From a virus, in the IMG/VR virus record IMGVR_UViG_3300022921_000004, positions 60,054 through 124,053 of that record: a DNA stretch of 64,000 nucleotides; one strand, 5' to 3'. Positions 54,156-62,422 of this stretch are shown in pieces. Numbering within the stretch: position 1 is the first letter of the stretch; every line of letters begins with the position of its first letter. Made by a program: the position numbers and the translations under genes. The notes beneath the pieces are model-generated. The model saw nothing but the letters and a program-made list of their open reading frames with translations, did no database searches and was not told the origin of the DNA.

Positions 54156-55318
54156 TAATTATCCGCCTTTGGTCTAAGTGCTTTCGAAATACTTTGTCTT
54201 TCAACAGTCTCTTCGCCGCCAATAGTATCAGTATTAGTGTTATTAATAAAGCTACCTTTTTGTGTTTTCTTAGTATCAGTATTACTCAGCGTCATACGTA
54301 CTTTATCTTCCATTTTAACCCACATTGATCCATTGTATCTAAACAATCTATTTGGAAACATATCAACTCTTAAGAAATAGTCGCCTTCAACACTAGTTGT
54401 AGGGAAACTGATTCCGCTACCAAATGCTTCACCATTGGGTGCAATTCCGTCTCCAATCAAATATCCCTGATATCCATTTCTATCAGGTGTTTGATTAACT
54501 CTACTTGCATCTAAATTTCCACTAGCAATACTAGCATCAATGTCATTTTGATCAGCTCTAACTACTTCTGGAATATTATTTTCATCAACTTGTAATGTAA
54601 AGAAACTTGTAGTATCATAACCTGACATATCTGCATCTGCTTCAGCTTGCGAAATAATTGCATTATTAATTTGCATTTCTTTTTCGTAAGTTGATAATAC
54701 ATCACGTAATGTTTGTGAACTACCTTCTTCAGTTGGCAAGTCAAGAATTTCTTTAAACTCTTGACTATCCATAATCTGTTTCATTTTAACACGATACAAA
54801 TGCGGATACCAAGTAGGACTAAATCCTTCGCTTGCACGATTAACATCTTCTACAACATAAAATCTTTTTAATGCTACACTATAATCATTTAATGCAAATT
54901 CGTCTTTTAGATGCGGCAATTCAATTACATCTCCTGCCATAATTTTTCGACCCAGTGCCTTAACACTGTAATTAATAGGTATTGTCATAAAAACAATATC
55001 GTTTTGTAAGAACAATCCAAATTGACTCATGTCAAAATCTACATCACTTACGTTGTAGATTCCTCTCATAGTATAAATGTTTGGATCGTATTTTCTATCT
55101 CTGTTTTCCATAAACAACATATCTTGTATGTTAGTTTCTTTAACAGCATCATAACGAGGTTGATCAGCAGTTGCATCTACTTCCTCTGGGTTCTTAGGAC
55201 CTAAGTATTTGTGAACAAATACGTCGGTACCTCCGACAGTAAACATCTCTGTTATAGTCTTATCTAAGAAATCGTAATCTTTCCCTCTTTCGGGTTTATA
55301 TAAACTGAGTCTTGGCAT
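54155..55318 (-). CDS. 14: Neck protein gp14
   Basis: A 387-residue neck protein from the ATG of MPRLSLYKPERGKDYDFLDK, an opening that matches T4-like gp14. DVFVHKYLGP, DMLFMENRDRKYDPNIYTMRGIYNV and the FFLQNDIVFMTIP-type region (here FGLFLQNDIVFMTIPIN) follow. An in-frame ATG 69 bases upstream would add a 23-residue tail (starting MLILLAMFFHL) without a convincing ribosome binding site and would run through the late promoter. I therefore chose the inner start. T4 gp14 is 256 residues; the extra part is a C-terminal insert with 'LFRYNGSMWVKME'. It is transcribed away from gp13, first in the minus-strand operon. Confidence 0.85.
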   Translation of the reverse strand: MPRLSLYKPERGKDYDFLDKTITEMFTVGGTDVFVHKYLGPKNPEEVDATADQPRYDAVKETNIQDMLFMENRDRKYDPNIYTMRGIYNVSDVDFDMSQFGLFLQNDIVFMTIPINYSVKALGRKIMAGDVIELPHLKDEFALNDYSVALKRFYVVEDVNRASEGFSPTWYPHLYRVKMKQIMDSQEFKEILDLPTEEGSSQTLRDVLSTYEKEMQINNAIISQAEADADMSGYDTTSFFTLQVDENNIPEVVRADQNDIDASIASGNLDASRVNQTPDRNGYQGYLIGDGIAPNGEAFGSGISFPTTSVEGDYFLRVDMFPNRLFRYNGSMWVKMEDKVRMTLSNTDTKKTQKGSFINNTNTDTIGGEETVERQSISKALRPKADN

Positions 55319-55326
55319 AGTAATGT

Positions 55327-55334
55327 TATTTATC
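55327..55334 (-). promoter_or_regulatory. Late promoter of the gp14-gp15-modification operon (GATAAATA)
   Basis: On the minus strand GATAAATAA ends 8 bases before the gp14 ATG. A late start about 6-7 bases downstream would leave a leader of only a few bases, so the gp14 message could be nearly leaderless. It is paired back to back with the late promoter of gp13. Confidence 0.65.
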
Positions 55335-55338
55335 GTTG

Positions 55339-55346
55339 CATAAATA
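55339..55346 (+). promoter_or_regulatory. Late promoter of gp13 (CATAAATA)
   Basis: CATAAATAG matches the late element at 7 of 8 positions, 21 bases upstream of the gp13 ATG. Its centre is about 12 bases from that of the divergent gp14 promoter, so sigma-like gp55 complexes on the two would be very close. Confidence 0.6.
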
Positions 55347-55367
55347 GTATAGCGGAGATGAAAGAAC

Positions 55368-56129
55368 ATGGCTAATAATATTAACACAAAAAGACAAGAA
55401 GTTTACAAGTATGTAGAACTTAATCTAGGCGGCGGCATGATTGACGTTGAATTAGATCCGGATCACTACGAAACAGCATTAAATACAGCACTTGCAAAAT
55501 TTAGACAGCGTTCTGATAACAGTGTTGAAGAATCGTATTTTTTCTTGCCAACAGTTATTGATCAAAATGATTATATATTACCAGACGAAGTTATGGAAGT
55601 TAGACAAATTTTCCGCAGATCAATAGGGTCAAGAACAGGCGGTGGCGATGGCGGAACATTGTTCGAACCATTCAATATGGCTTACACAAATACCTATTTG
55701 CTAAGTTCTTCTAATATGGGCGGTCTTGCTACGTATGCAATGTTTGCAGGATACCAAGAACTAGTAGGACGCATGTTTGGATCATTCATTGAATTTAAAT
55801 GGAATAGATCTAACAAAAAACTTACAATTCTACAACGATCAAGAGCAGAAGAAGAGTTACTACTATATGTGTATAACTATAGACCCGACTTTGAACTGCT
55901 AGACGACTATCTAGCAAGCCAGTGGATTAAAGATTACACACTTGCAAAATGCAAATATATGCTAGGCGAAGCACGTAGTAAATTTGCTACCATTGCAGGA
56001 CCACAAGGTGGTAGTAGTCTTAATGGTGATGCCCTTAAAGCAGAAGCCGCTGCCGAGTTAGAAAAGTTAGAAAACGATGTAGCAATGGCTGTACCAGGCG
56101 GCACAGGATACGGATTCACAATCGGCTAA
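55368..56129 (+). CDS. 13: Neck protein gp13
   Basis: A 253-residue head-completion/neck protein. NTKRQEVYKYVELNLGGGMIDVELDPDHYETALNTALAKFRQRS (6-49) is the characteristic T4-like gp13 opening. EESYFFLPTVIDQNDYILPDEVMEVRQIFRRS and LLLYVYNYRPDFELLDDYLASQWIKDYTLAKCKYMLGEARSKFATIAGPQGGSSLNGDALKAEA follow in order. It should form part of the neck to which tails attach. It is divergent from gp14, unlike the T4 order 13-14-15. The following gap contains a strong host-type promoter. Confidence 0.92.
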   Translation: MANNINTKRQEVYKYVELNLGGGMIDVELDPDHYETALNTALAKFRQRSDNSVEESYFFLPTVIDQNDYILPDEVMEVRQIFRRSIGSRTGGGDGGTLFEPFNMAYTNTYLLSSSNMGGLATYAMFAGYQELVGRMFGSFIEFKWNRSNKKLTILQRSRAEEELLLYVYNYRPDFELLDDYLASQWIKDYTLAKCKYMLGEARSKFATIAGPQGGSSLNGDALKAEAAAELEKLENDVAMAVPGGTGYGFTIG

Positions 56130-56137
56130 CATAAAGG

Positions 56138-56166
56138 TTGACACTTTATAAATTATTATGTATAAT
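56138..56166 (+). promoter_or_regulatory. Consensus sigma-70-type promoter (early) before gp1
   Basis: TTGACA (56138-56143) and TATAAT (56161-56166) are both perfect -35 and -10 matches with a 17-base spacer. This is a textbook host-polymerase promoter, suited to early or middle expression of the kinase, inside an otherwise late region. Confidence 0.92.
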
Positions 56167-56191
56167 ATATGTAAATTTGTAAGGATTCGTC

Positions 56192-56818
56192 ATGATTATA
56201 GGTATTTGTGGATTAATTGGTAGTGGTAAAGGTACCGTTGCTGATATTCTTGTAGAAGAACACAATTTCCAAAAGATTAGTTTCGCAGATAAACTTAAAG
56301 ATGCTGTATCACTTTTGTTTGATTGGGATAGAGACATGCTTGAAGGCGACACTGCTGAAAGCAGATATTGGCGAGAACAACCGGATAATTTCTGGTCAAA
56401 AGAAACTGGCCGCACAATTACACCTAGATTAGTACTACAAGAATTTGGCACAGATTGTATGAGAAATGGATTCTATGACGGAGTTTGGGTTAGTTTTTTT
56501 AAAAAAACAGTATTAGATAATCCTAAAACTAATTTTGTAGTACCAGACTGTCGTTTTGAAAACGAAGCAAGTATGATCAAAGAGCTTGGCGGAAATGTTT
56601 GGTGTGTAAAACGTGGACCTGATCCTTTATGGTTTAGACAATACATTGATTTAGATATACAACCAACAGACGTACATATGTCAGAATGGGCTTGGGCCAA
56701 AGTTCCATTTGATTTTAATATCTATAACGAAGGTACTCTTGACGATCTTAAAAGTCAGGTACAAGGTCGCCTTGCTTCCACCTTACGCCTTGCTTCTGTA
56801 GTACCCTCTGACAGTTAG
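56192..56818 (+). CDS. 1: Deoxynucleoside monophosphate kinase gp1
   Basis: A 208-residue kinase phosphorylating dNMPs for phage DNA synthesis. It has the Walker A loop GLIGSGKGTVAD (7-18, K13), a substrate-binding KISFADKLKDAV, the FLEGD-like DMLEGDTAESRYWREQPD and LQEFGTDCMR, as in T4 gp1. VVPDCRFENEA is the base-recognition strand. It has its own consensus early promoter, in keeping with a DNA-precursor enzyme made early. Its last 71 bases overlap the end of the convergent HNH-like gene. Confidence 0.93.
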   Translation: MIIGICGLIGSGKGTVADILVEEHNFQKISFADKLKDAVSLLFDWDRDMLEGDTAESRYWREQPDNFWSKETGRTITPRLVLQEFGTDCMRNGFYDGVWVSFFKKTVLDNPKTNFVVPDCRFENEASMIKELGGNVWCVKRGPDPLWFRQYIDLDIQPTDVHMSEWAWAKVPFDFNIYNEGTLDDLKSQVQGRLASTLRLASVVPSDS

Positions 56819-57101
56819 CACATATTGTTTTTAAGTTACTGTGCAACGTGTTAGATAAATCACCATCTATATGGTATACATTAAATTGTTCTTTATGTAG
56901 TGATTTGAATCCGCATTTTTCGCATTGCTCTTTTTGACGATATCCGTTCTGATACCATTTAGGAATACCCCATTTTTTCTGTCCGTGATGTAAACAAGTA
57001 TCACACGATTTCCTATAATAAGTTTTACCGTCTTTTTTATAGTTTACGGCCGCCGGCCTGTATCCACATTTACACAAAGGTCTCATAATACTATTTACCA
57101 T
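56748..57101 (-). CDS. HNH-like zinc protein, convergent with gp1
   Basis: A 117-residue protein with two metal sites. C10, C12, C33 and C36 (PLCKCG ... KSCDTC) form one zinc finger. C60, C63 (EQCEKC), C94 and C97 (TICANC) form the frame of an HNH-type site around NVYHIDGDLSN (74-84), with the H-x-D-G-(D)-x2-N core. The last residue of the usual 'C..CH' is Q. HNH proteins of this size cut or nick DNA in phages and may act as packaging or homing-type nucleases. It stands alone on the minus strand between gp1 and gp18. A nearer ATG (MRPLCKCG, 15 bases in) is an alternative start. Expression signals are not clear. Confidence 0.72.
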   Translation of the reverse strand: MVNSIMRPLCKCGYRPAAVNYKKDGKTYYRKSCDTCLHHGQKKWGIPKWYQNGYRQKEQCEKCGFKSLHKEQFNVYHIDGDLSNTLHSNLKTICANCQRVLQKQGVRWKQGDLVPDF

Positions 57102-57154
57102 ACCTTTACACCACCTTTTATTCGGTGTTTCTCCATACTTTTTTAATCAAATCA

Positions 57155-57162
57155 TATAAATA
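57155..57162 (+). promoter_or_regulatory. Consensus late promoter of gp18 (TATAAATA)
   Basis: TATAAATAC is an exact match to the T4 late element. It lies 39 bases before the sheath gene ATG, with AGGAG in the leader. Confidence 0.92.
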
Positions 57163-57201
57163 CTTTTAACAGTTGTTTTATTTTAACAGGAGAACTACAA
57201 A

Positions 57202-60200
57202 ATGGCATTAATATCACCAGGTGTACAAGTCAGTGTAATCGATGAAAGTTTTTACACACCAGCAGAACCAGGTACTACTCCAATGTTGTTTGTTGCGTCT
57301 AAACAGGACAAAGCAAACGCGGCAGGAACAGGTACAGCAAGAGGTACAACAAAAGCGAACGCAGGCGTTCCATTCTTAATTACCTCACAAAGAGATTTAG
57401 CAGATACGTTTGGAGATCCAATCTTTCAAACTGATGCAAACAATAACCCAGTAAACGGTGGGGAACTTAACGAGTATGGTCTACAAGCGGCTTACTCATA
57501 TTTAGGAGTTTCAAACAGAGCGTTTGTTGTAAGAGCAGATGTTGACTTAGGTGAACTAGAGCCAAGCGCAAGTGCGCCAGCGGCAGCTCCGGCAAACGGA
57601 ACATATTGGTTTGATACTTCCCTAACAAAGTACGGAATTTTTGAATGGAATTCAAATGCTGTGACTGTTACTGGTGGACAGTCATTTACAAATAAGATTC
57701 CATTGGTAATTACTTCTAACACTAATCTAGTTGGCGGATCAAATACAGGACTTCCAAAAGCTAGTGTAGGACAAGTAGGCGACTATGCAGTAGTAACAAC
57801 AACTACTACTAACAAAGTATACTACAAGAATTCCTCAGGAACATGGGTTAAAGTAGGAACAGCTGATTGGGTTGCAAGTCATCCAACTATTAAGGGAACA
57901 GCAACTAACCCAACACTAGTAAATGGTGAAACTATCATTATTAATGGTACAACTACTGCCGTTACTGGCGTAAATGTTACACAAATGGCAGCTGATATTA
58001 ACGGCGCAGGCATTACTGGCGTAACAGCTGGAGTTGTCGATAGTAAGCTATACATTTACAGTGATGGTAGTTCTATTACTGACGGTGGAAGTGATGTTGA
58101 CGGAGCAATTGAAATTGCCGCAGGTTCATCAGGTACACTACTAGCAGACTTAGGTTTGACAGCTGGAACATATTACGCACCGCAACTAATTATTGCACCG
58201 CACACTAACGTTCCAGGATTTAAATCATCTGATACACAGCCTAGACCAACAGGTTCAGTTTGGTTTAAAATGACTGAAGCTAATTTAGGTGCTCAGATGA
58301 AAGTTAAAGTTTATAACTCAACAACTAAACTTTGGGCAGACAAAGCGGCTCCTGTGTATAAAACACACCAGGAAGCACTTTACAATTTAGATAAAACAGG
58401 CGGCGGAATTAACCTAGCACTAGGTACAGTTTATGTCCAGTCTCATACTACAGAAGCAGAAAATGAAGAATTAGACTTTACAATTTTTGCTAGATCAACT
58501 TCAGGAGCAACAAAGATTGTTTCAAGTCCTGTTACTGCAAGTAGTCTTACAGCAGGAACATACGGCTTTACAATGGCAGAAAGCGATCCAAACAAAGCAG
58601 CCATCCAAGGCGGCAAGGCAATTAGCATTACTGTTGCAGGAGCAATTACTGATGCAGATGAAATTGCTGGCGCAATTAATTCAGCAGGATTTGAAAACAT
58701 TGTAGCAAGCGTAGATGCTTCTAACAGAGTTGTAATTGAACACAACGATGGAGGCGAAATCCGTATTGCAGATACAAATAGCGCACTAGGCGACATTGGC
58801 TTTGCGGCTTACAACTATTCAACTAAAGCAGGAACAGCAAACTTGTATGCGGCTCCAGCAGGCGATAGTGTTTATGATTTCCATGCTTCAAATTGGAGAA
58901 TCCTAACACAAACTGCCGGACCAGATGCACCAACAGCACTAACAACTGATGGAGCATTGTGGTACAATTCAATTGTTGATGAAGTTGACATTATGGTACA
59001 TAACGGTACCATTTGGAAGGGATATGCAAATGTTTATCCAGATGCTGATCCAACAGGACCAATTGTTTCTGCAACTGAACCTACTCAACAGACAGATGGA
59101 TCATCTCCATTAGTAACTGGCGATTTATGGATTAGTACAGCAGATTTAGAGAACTATCCACAAGTACACAAGTACAATGCAGATTTACAAAAATGGATTG
59201 CATTAGACGAAGGTGATCAAACTACAGAAGATGGTATTTTGTTTGCTGATGCACGTTTTGGTACAAGCGGCGGTACAGCTACAGAAGCACCAAGTGGAAC
59301 TATTCCTGAACTATTAGTAAGTGATTATCTAGACACAGATGCACCAGATCCTGCATTATATCCAAAAGGTATGTTGCTATGGAATCTACGCAGAAGTGGA
59401 TTTAATGTTAAGAAATTTGTACGTAATTATGTAGATACTACAGCTAAAAACGTTCGTCAAGGTGATGTAAGTATGGCATTGTACTATCCACATCGTTGGG
59501 TAACAGAGTCAGCTAACCAACCAAATGGTGCAGGTAGCTTTGGACGTAAAGCACAGCGTAAAGTTGTTATCCAAGCACTACAAGCAATGGTTAACAGCAA
59601 CCAAGATATCCGCGATGACGAATCAAGACTATTCAACGTTATGGCAACTCCAGGTTATCCAGAACTAATTGGTGAAATGGTAAGCCTAAATTACGATAGA
59701 GGTTTAACAGCATTTATCGTTGGCGATAGTCCAATGAGACTAGCATCCGATGCTACAACACTAAATGACTGGGGTAACAACGTTGCACTAGCAGTTGAAG
59801 ATAACGATGATGGTGCAGTAAGCAGAGACGAATATTTAGGTATGTTCTATCCTAGCTTGTTTACTAGTGATAATGCTGGTAACAACATTATTGTTCCACC
59901 AAGTCACGGTATTATTAGAACACTTGCACTAAGTGATCAAGTTAGCTATCCATGGTTTGCACCAGCAGGTACAAGACGTGGTGGTATTACTAACGCAACA
60001 GCCGCAGGATACATTGATGCAGAAGGCGAATTTAAGTCAATTGCACTAAACGAAGGTCAGCGCGATACACTATATTCACTTAATATTAACCCAATTACAT
60101 TCCTAACAGGAGCAGGACTTGTTAACTACGGTCAAAAGACTCGTGCAAGAAATGCAAGTGCGTTGGATAGAATTAACGTAGCACGTTTAGTAATTTACTT

Positions 60201-60483
60201 ACGTTCACAACTTAAGAAACTTGCTAAGCCATACATTTTTGAGCCTAACGATAAAATCACACGCGATGAAATCAAGGCGCAAGTAGATAGCTTGATGCTA
60301 GAGTTAGTATCACAAAGAGCATTGTATGACTTCCTAGTTGTATGTGATGAATCTAACAATACTCCAAGTAGAATTGATAGAAATGAATTGTACGTAGACA
60401 TTGCTATTGAACCAGTTAAAGCAGTTGAATTTATTTACATTCCGTTAAGACTGAAAAACACTGGTGAAATTTCAGGGCTATAA
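57202..60483 (+). CDS. 18: Contractile tail sheath protein gp18
   Basis: The sheath subunit of the contractile tail. MALISPGVQVSVIDESFYTPAEPGTTPMLFVASKQDKANA is the usual opening, and GVPFLITSQRDLADTFGDPIFQTDANNNPVNGGELNEYGLQAAYSYLGVSNRAFVVRADVDL follows. The C-terminal third, with GDVSMALYYPHRWVTES, NVMATPGYPELIGEMV and LVNYGQKTRARNASALDRINVARLVIYLRSQLKKLAKPY, is well conserved. At 1093 residues it far exceeds T4 gp18 (659). The excess (about residues 125-720) holds two segments like the flagellar hook 'IN' motif and Trp/Tyr-containing surface modules (SVWFKMTE, ALWYNSIVDEVDIMV), probably exposed on the tail. It is driven by a consensus late promoter. Confidence 0.97.
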   Translation: MALISPGVQVSVIDESFYTPAEPGTTPMLFVASKQDKANAAGTGTARGTTKANAGVPFLITSQRDLADTFGDPIFQTDANNNPVNGGELNEYGLQAAYSYLGVSNRAFVVRADVDLGELEPSASAPAAAPANGTYWFDTSLTKYGIFEWNSNAVTVTGGQSFTNKIPLVITSNTNLVGGSNTGLPKASVGQVGDYAVVTTTTTNKVYYKNSSGTWVKVGTADWVASHPTIKGTATNPTLVNGETIIINGTTTAVTGVNVTQMAADINGAGITGVTAGVVDSKLYIYSDGSSITDGGSDVDGAIEIAAGSSGTLLADLGLTAGTYYAPQLIIAPHTNVPGFKSSDTQPRPTGSVWFKMTEANLGAQMKVKVYNSTTKLWADKAAPVYKTHQEALYNLDKTGGGINLALGTVYVQSHTTEAENEELDFTIFARSTSGATKIVSSPVTASSLTAGTYGFTMAESDPNKAAIQGGKAISITVAGAITDADEIAGAINSAGFENIVASVDASNRVVIEHNDGGEIRIADTNSALGDIGFAAYNYSTKAGTANLYAAPAGDSVYDFHASNWRILTQTAGPDAPTALTTDGALWYNSIVDEVDIMVHNGTIWKGYANVYPDADPTGPIVSATEPTQQTDGSSPLVTGDLWISTADLENYPQVHKYNADLQKWIALDEGDQTTEDGILFADARFGTSGGTATEAPSGTIPELLVSDYLDTDAPDPALYPKGMLLWNLRRSGFNVKKFVRNYVDTTAKNVRQGDVSMALYYPHRWVTESANQPNGAGSFGRKAQRKVVIQALQAMVNSNQDIRDDESRLFNVMATPGYPELIGEMVSLNYDRGLTAFIVGDSPMRLASDATTLNDWGNNVALAVEDNDDGAVSRDEYLGMFYPSLFTSDNAGNNIIVPPSHGIIRTLALSDQVSYPWFAPAGTRRGGITNATAAGYIDAEGEFKSIALNEGQRDTLYSLNINPITFLTGAGLVNYGQKTRARNASALDRINVARLVIYLRSQLKKLAKPYIFEPNDKITRDEIKAQVDSLMLELVSQRALYDFLVVCDESNNTPSRIDRNELYVDIAIEPVKAVEFIYIPLRLKNTGEISGL

Positions 60484-60486
60484 TCG

Positions 60487-60494
60487 GATAAATA
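60487..60494 (+). promoter_or_regulatory. Late promoter of gp19 (GATAAATA)
   Basis: GATAAATAA starts three bases after the sheath stop codon and lies 19 bases before the tube ATG, allowing extra tube transcription independent of gp18. Confidence 0.75.
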
Positions 60495-60513
60495 AAAGTA
60501 ACAGGAGCATATA

Positions 60514-61143
60514 ATGGCAATATCAACACTTTCAAAATTAACAGTACCATTAGATAGTAACGCAAGTGCATCTAATCAGGGACTATTGATGCCCAAATTA
60601 CAATATCGTTTTAGAGTATCACTAGAAAACTTTGGGGTATCAAGTCCGTCAACCGAACTAACAAAACAAGTTATGGACGTAACAAGACCTAATGTTAGTT
60701 TTGAACAAATGACAGTTGACATTTACAACTCAAAAGTATTTTTAGCAGGTAAGCATACTTGGGAACCAATTACACTAAACTTGCGTGAAGATGTATCCAA
60801 CAATGTACAAAAACTTGTTGGTGAACAACTTCAGAAACAATTTGACTTCTTTGAGCAGTCAAGTGCGGCAAGTGGTGCAGACTACAAGTTTGTTACTAGA
60901 ATTGAAATTTTAGATGGCGGTAACGGAGCGAACGCGGCAAGCGTACTAGAAACATTTGAATTATACGGATGTTATTTAGAAAGCGCAAACTACAATAGCT
61001 TAAATTATGCAACTTCAGAAGTTGTTACTGTTGCCCTTTCTATACGTTACGATAATGCAATCCAATCACCACAAGGTACTGGTATTGGTACAGCAATTGG
61101 ACGTACAATTAACACTGCTATTACAGGCGGCGGCGCTAGTTAA
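60514..61143 (+). CDS. 19: Tail tube protein gp19
   Basis: A 209-residue tail tube protein. MPKLQYRFRVSLENFG (26-41), TKQVMDVTRPNVSFEQMTVDIYNSKVFLAGKHTWEPITLNLREDVSNNVQKLVGEQLQKQFDFFEQSSAASGADYKF (50-126) and TFELYGCYLESANYNSLNYATSEVVTVALSIRYDNA are all characteristic of the T4-like tube. It follows the sheath gene as in T4 and ends at a strong terminator. The C-terminal 25 residues (GTGIGTAIGRTINTAITGGGAS) are Gly/Thr-rich. Confidence 0.96.
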   Translation: MAISTLSKLTVPLDSNASASNQGLLMPKLQYRFRVSLENFGVSSPSTELTKQVMDVTRPNVSFEQMTVDIYNSKVFLAGKHTWEPITLNLREDVSNNVQKLVGEQLQKQFDFFEQSSAASGADYKFVTRIEILDGGNGANAASVLETFELYGCYLESANYNSLNYATSEVVTVALSIRYDNAIQSPQGTGIGTAIGRTINTAITGGGAS

Positions 61144-61164
61144 TTTTAAAAAAATAATAAAATT

Positions 61165-61188
61165 AGGGACTTTATTGTCCCTTTTTTT
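61165..61188 (+). terminator. Rho-independent terminator after gp19
   Basis: AGGGAC and GTCCCT form a 6-bp stem with a TTTATT loop, followed by T7 and preceded by an A-rich tract. Confidence 0.92.
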
Positions 61189-61221
61189 ATGACCGAATTA
61201 TCTACACACTTAATTAAAAAG

Positions 61222-61229
61222 GCTAAATA
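61222..61229 (+). promoter_or_regulatory. Late promoter (GCTAAATA), very close to the next ATG
   Basis: GCTAAATAT ends 5 bases before the ATG of the next gene. A late start about 6-7 bases further would place transcription at the ATG itself, so the message would be leaderless. It matches at 6 of 8 positions. Confidence 0.55.
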
Positions 61230-61234
61230 TTTGC

Positions 61235-62422
61235 ATGAGTTTCTTAAACGGTTTTTTAGATAATGTAGCATCGGGTGCTTTAAATCCTAAAGGTAATCTT
61301 GCGGATTTTGCCCACGCGGCTAGAACGTTTGTTGATGACAATCACAGACTTGCTCCTAAAGTTAAATTTCTTTATCACGTGTCTTTTAGTATTAATCCTC
61401 AAGCGGCAGCAATTATACCTCAGTTTGATCAACGACACAAAGACGAAATTTCTTTGTTAGTAAAAACAGCACAATTACCTGGATTTAATATCCAAACAGA
61501 TGTAAAACATCAGTACAATAGAAAAAAAGTAATACAAAAAAGAATTGATTATACTCCTGTAGGAATTACTTTCCATGACGACAATCTTGGTATTTCTACA
61601 GCATTATGGGAAGCATATTATAGGTATTATTATAGAGATGGCAATTATGCAAAAGTTGGACCTGCCGGAGGAGTTGAGCCATTAAACAGACATTATGATA
61701 ATAGTTCATTATTTAACGAAAAGCAATATAGGTATGGATTTGATAACGATAGTTTAACTCCGTTCTTTAATCACATTACAATCTATCAAATGTCAAGGAA
61801 GCGTTATACTGCATTTACATTAGTAAATCCCTTAATAGCATCTTGGACACATGATACAATGGATTACAGTGATCAAGGTACTGGTGTAGAAAGTTCTATG
61901 CAGATTGAATATGAAACAGTTCACTACAGTAGAGGTCCTGTTAAAAATGGCCAACCAGCAGGATTTGCTATAAACCATTACGATAAAATGCCAAGTCCTA
62001 ATAGTTTATCAGGCGGCGGCGCCGCTAGTTTATTGGGAGTAGGAGGCGTACTTGCTGGAGGAATGGGAGTACTTGACGATATTACCGGAGGTAACGTTAG
62101 TTTCGGAACTGTACTTAAAGCCGCGAATGCGATTGGAAACGGAAAATCATTAAATGCAAAAGGTATTGGACAAGAACTACTAGGTAGTGCAGTCGGCGCA
62201 CTTGGACGTAGTCAAGGAATTGACGTAAGTGGAGTAGCAGGTGTTTCATTCCCAAGTGGAGGAATAGGACAACTAGGAACATTAGCAACAGCCGCCGCAG
62301 TAAGTTTAGGAGCAAAAGCAACAAGCAGTAGTAATCCATCAGGCGGAATACTTTCAGCGTTTGCAAATAAGACTCGATTACCTAACGCAAAGGCTGGACC
62401 AGGAGATGAATACGATGAGTGA
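61235..62422 (+). CDS. Tail-tube-like / baseplate-tube virion protein
   Basis: A 395-residue protein whose first 245 residues resemble tube-fold proteins of the tail-tube initiator or cap type: KVKFLYHVSFSINPQ (43-57), DEISLLVKTAQLPGFNIQTDVKHQYNRKKVIQKRIDYTPVGITFHDD and 'FFNHITIYQMSRKRYTAFTLVNPLIASWTHDTMDYSDQGTGVESSMQIEYETVHYSRG'. The remaining 150 residues are Gly/Ala/Ser-rich (GGGAASLLGVGGVLAGGMG) and look disordered or channel-like. It may be the gp54/gp48-type tube starter; I cannot decide which. The start codon lies within 6 bases of the late promoter and has only a weak upstream AAAGG. Confidence 0.6.
   Translation: MSFLNGFLDNVASGALNPKGNLADFAHAARTFVDDNHRLAPKVKFLYHVSFSINPQAAAIIPQFDQRHKDEISLLVKTAQLPGFNIQTDVKHQYNRKKVIQKRIDYTPVGITFHDDNLGISTALWEAYYRYYYRDGNYAKVGPAGGVEPLNRHYDNSSLFNEKQYRYGFDNDSLTPFFNHITIYQMSRKRYTAFTLVNPLIASWTHDTMDYSDQGTGVESSMQIEYETVHYSRGPVKNGQPAGFAINHYDKMPSPNSLSGGGAASLLGVGGVLAGGMGVLDDITGGNVSFGTVLKAANAIGNGKSLNAKGIGQELLGSAVGALGRSQGIDVSGVAGVSFPSGGIGQLGTLATAAAVSLGAKATSSSNPSGGILSAFANKTRLPNAKAGPGDEYDE

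Noticed and set aside
55319-55387. N-terminal extension of gp14 (MLILLAMFFHL...) as a signal peptide
   Set aside because: The hydrophobic run is short, is not expected for a neck protein, would run through the late promoter and overlaps the gp13 start. The inner ATG matches the known gp14 opening.
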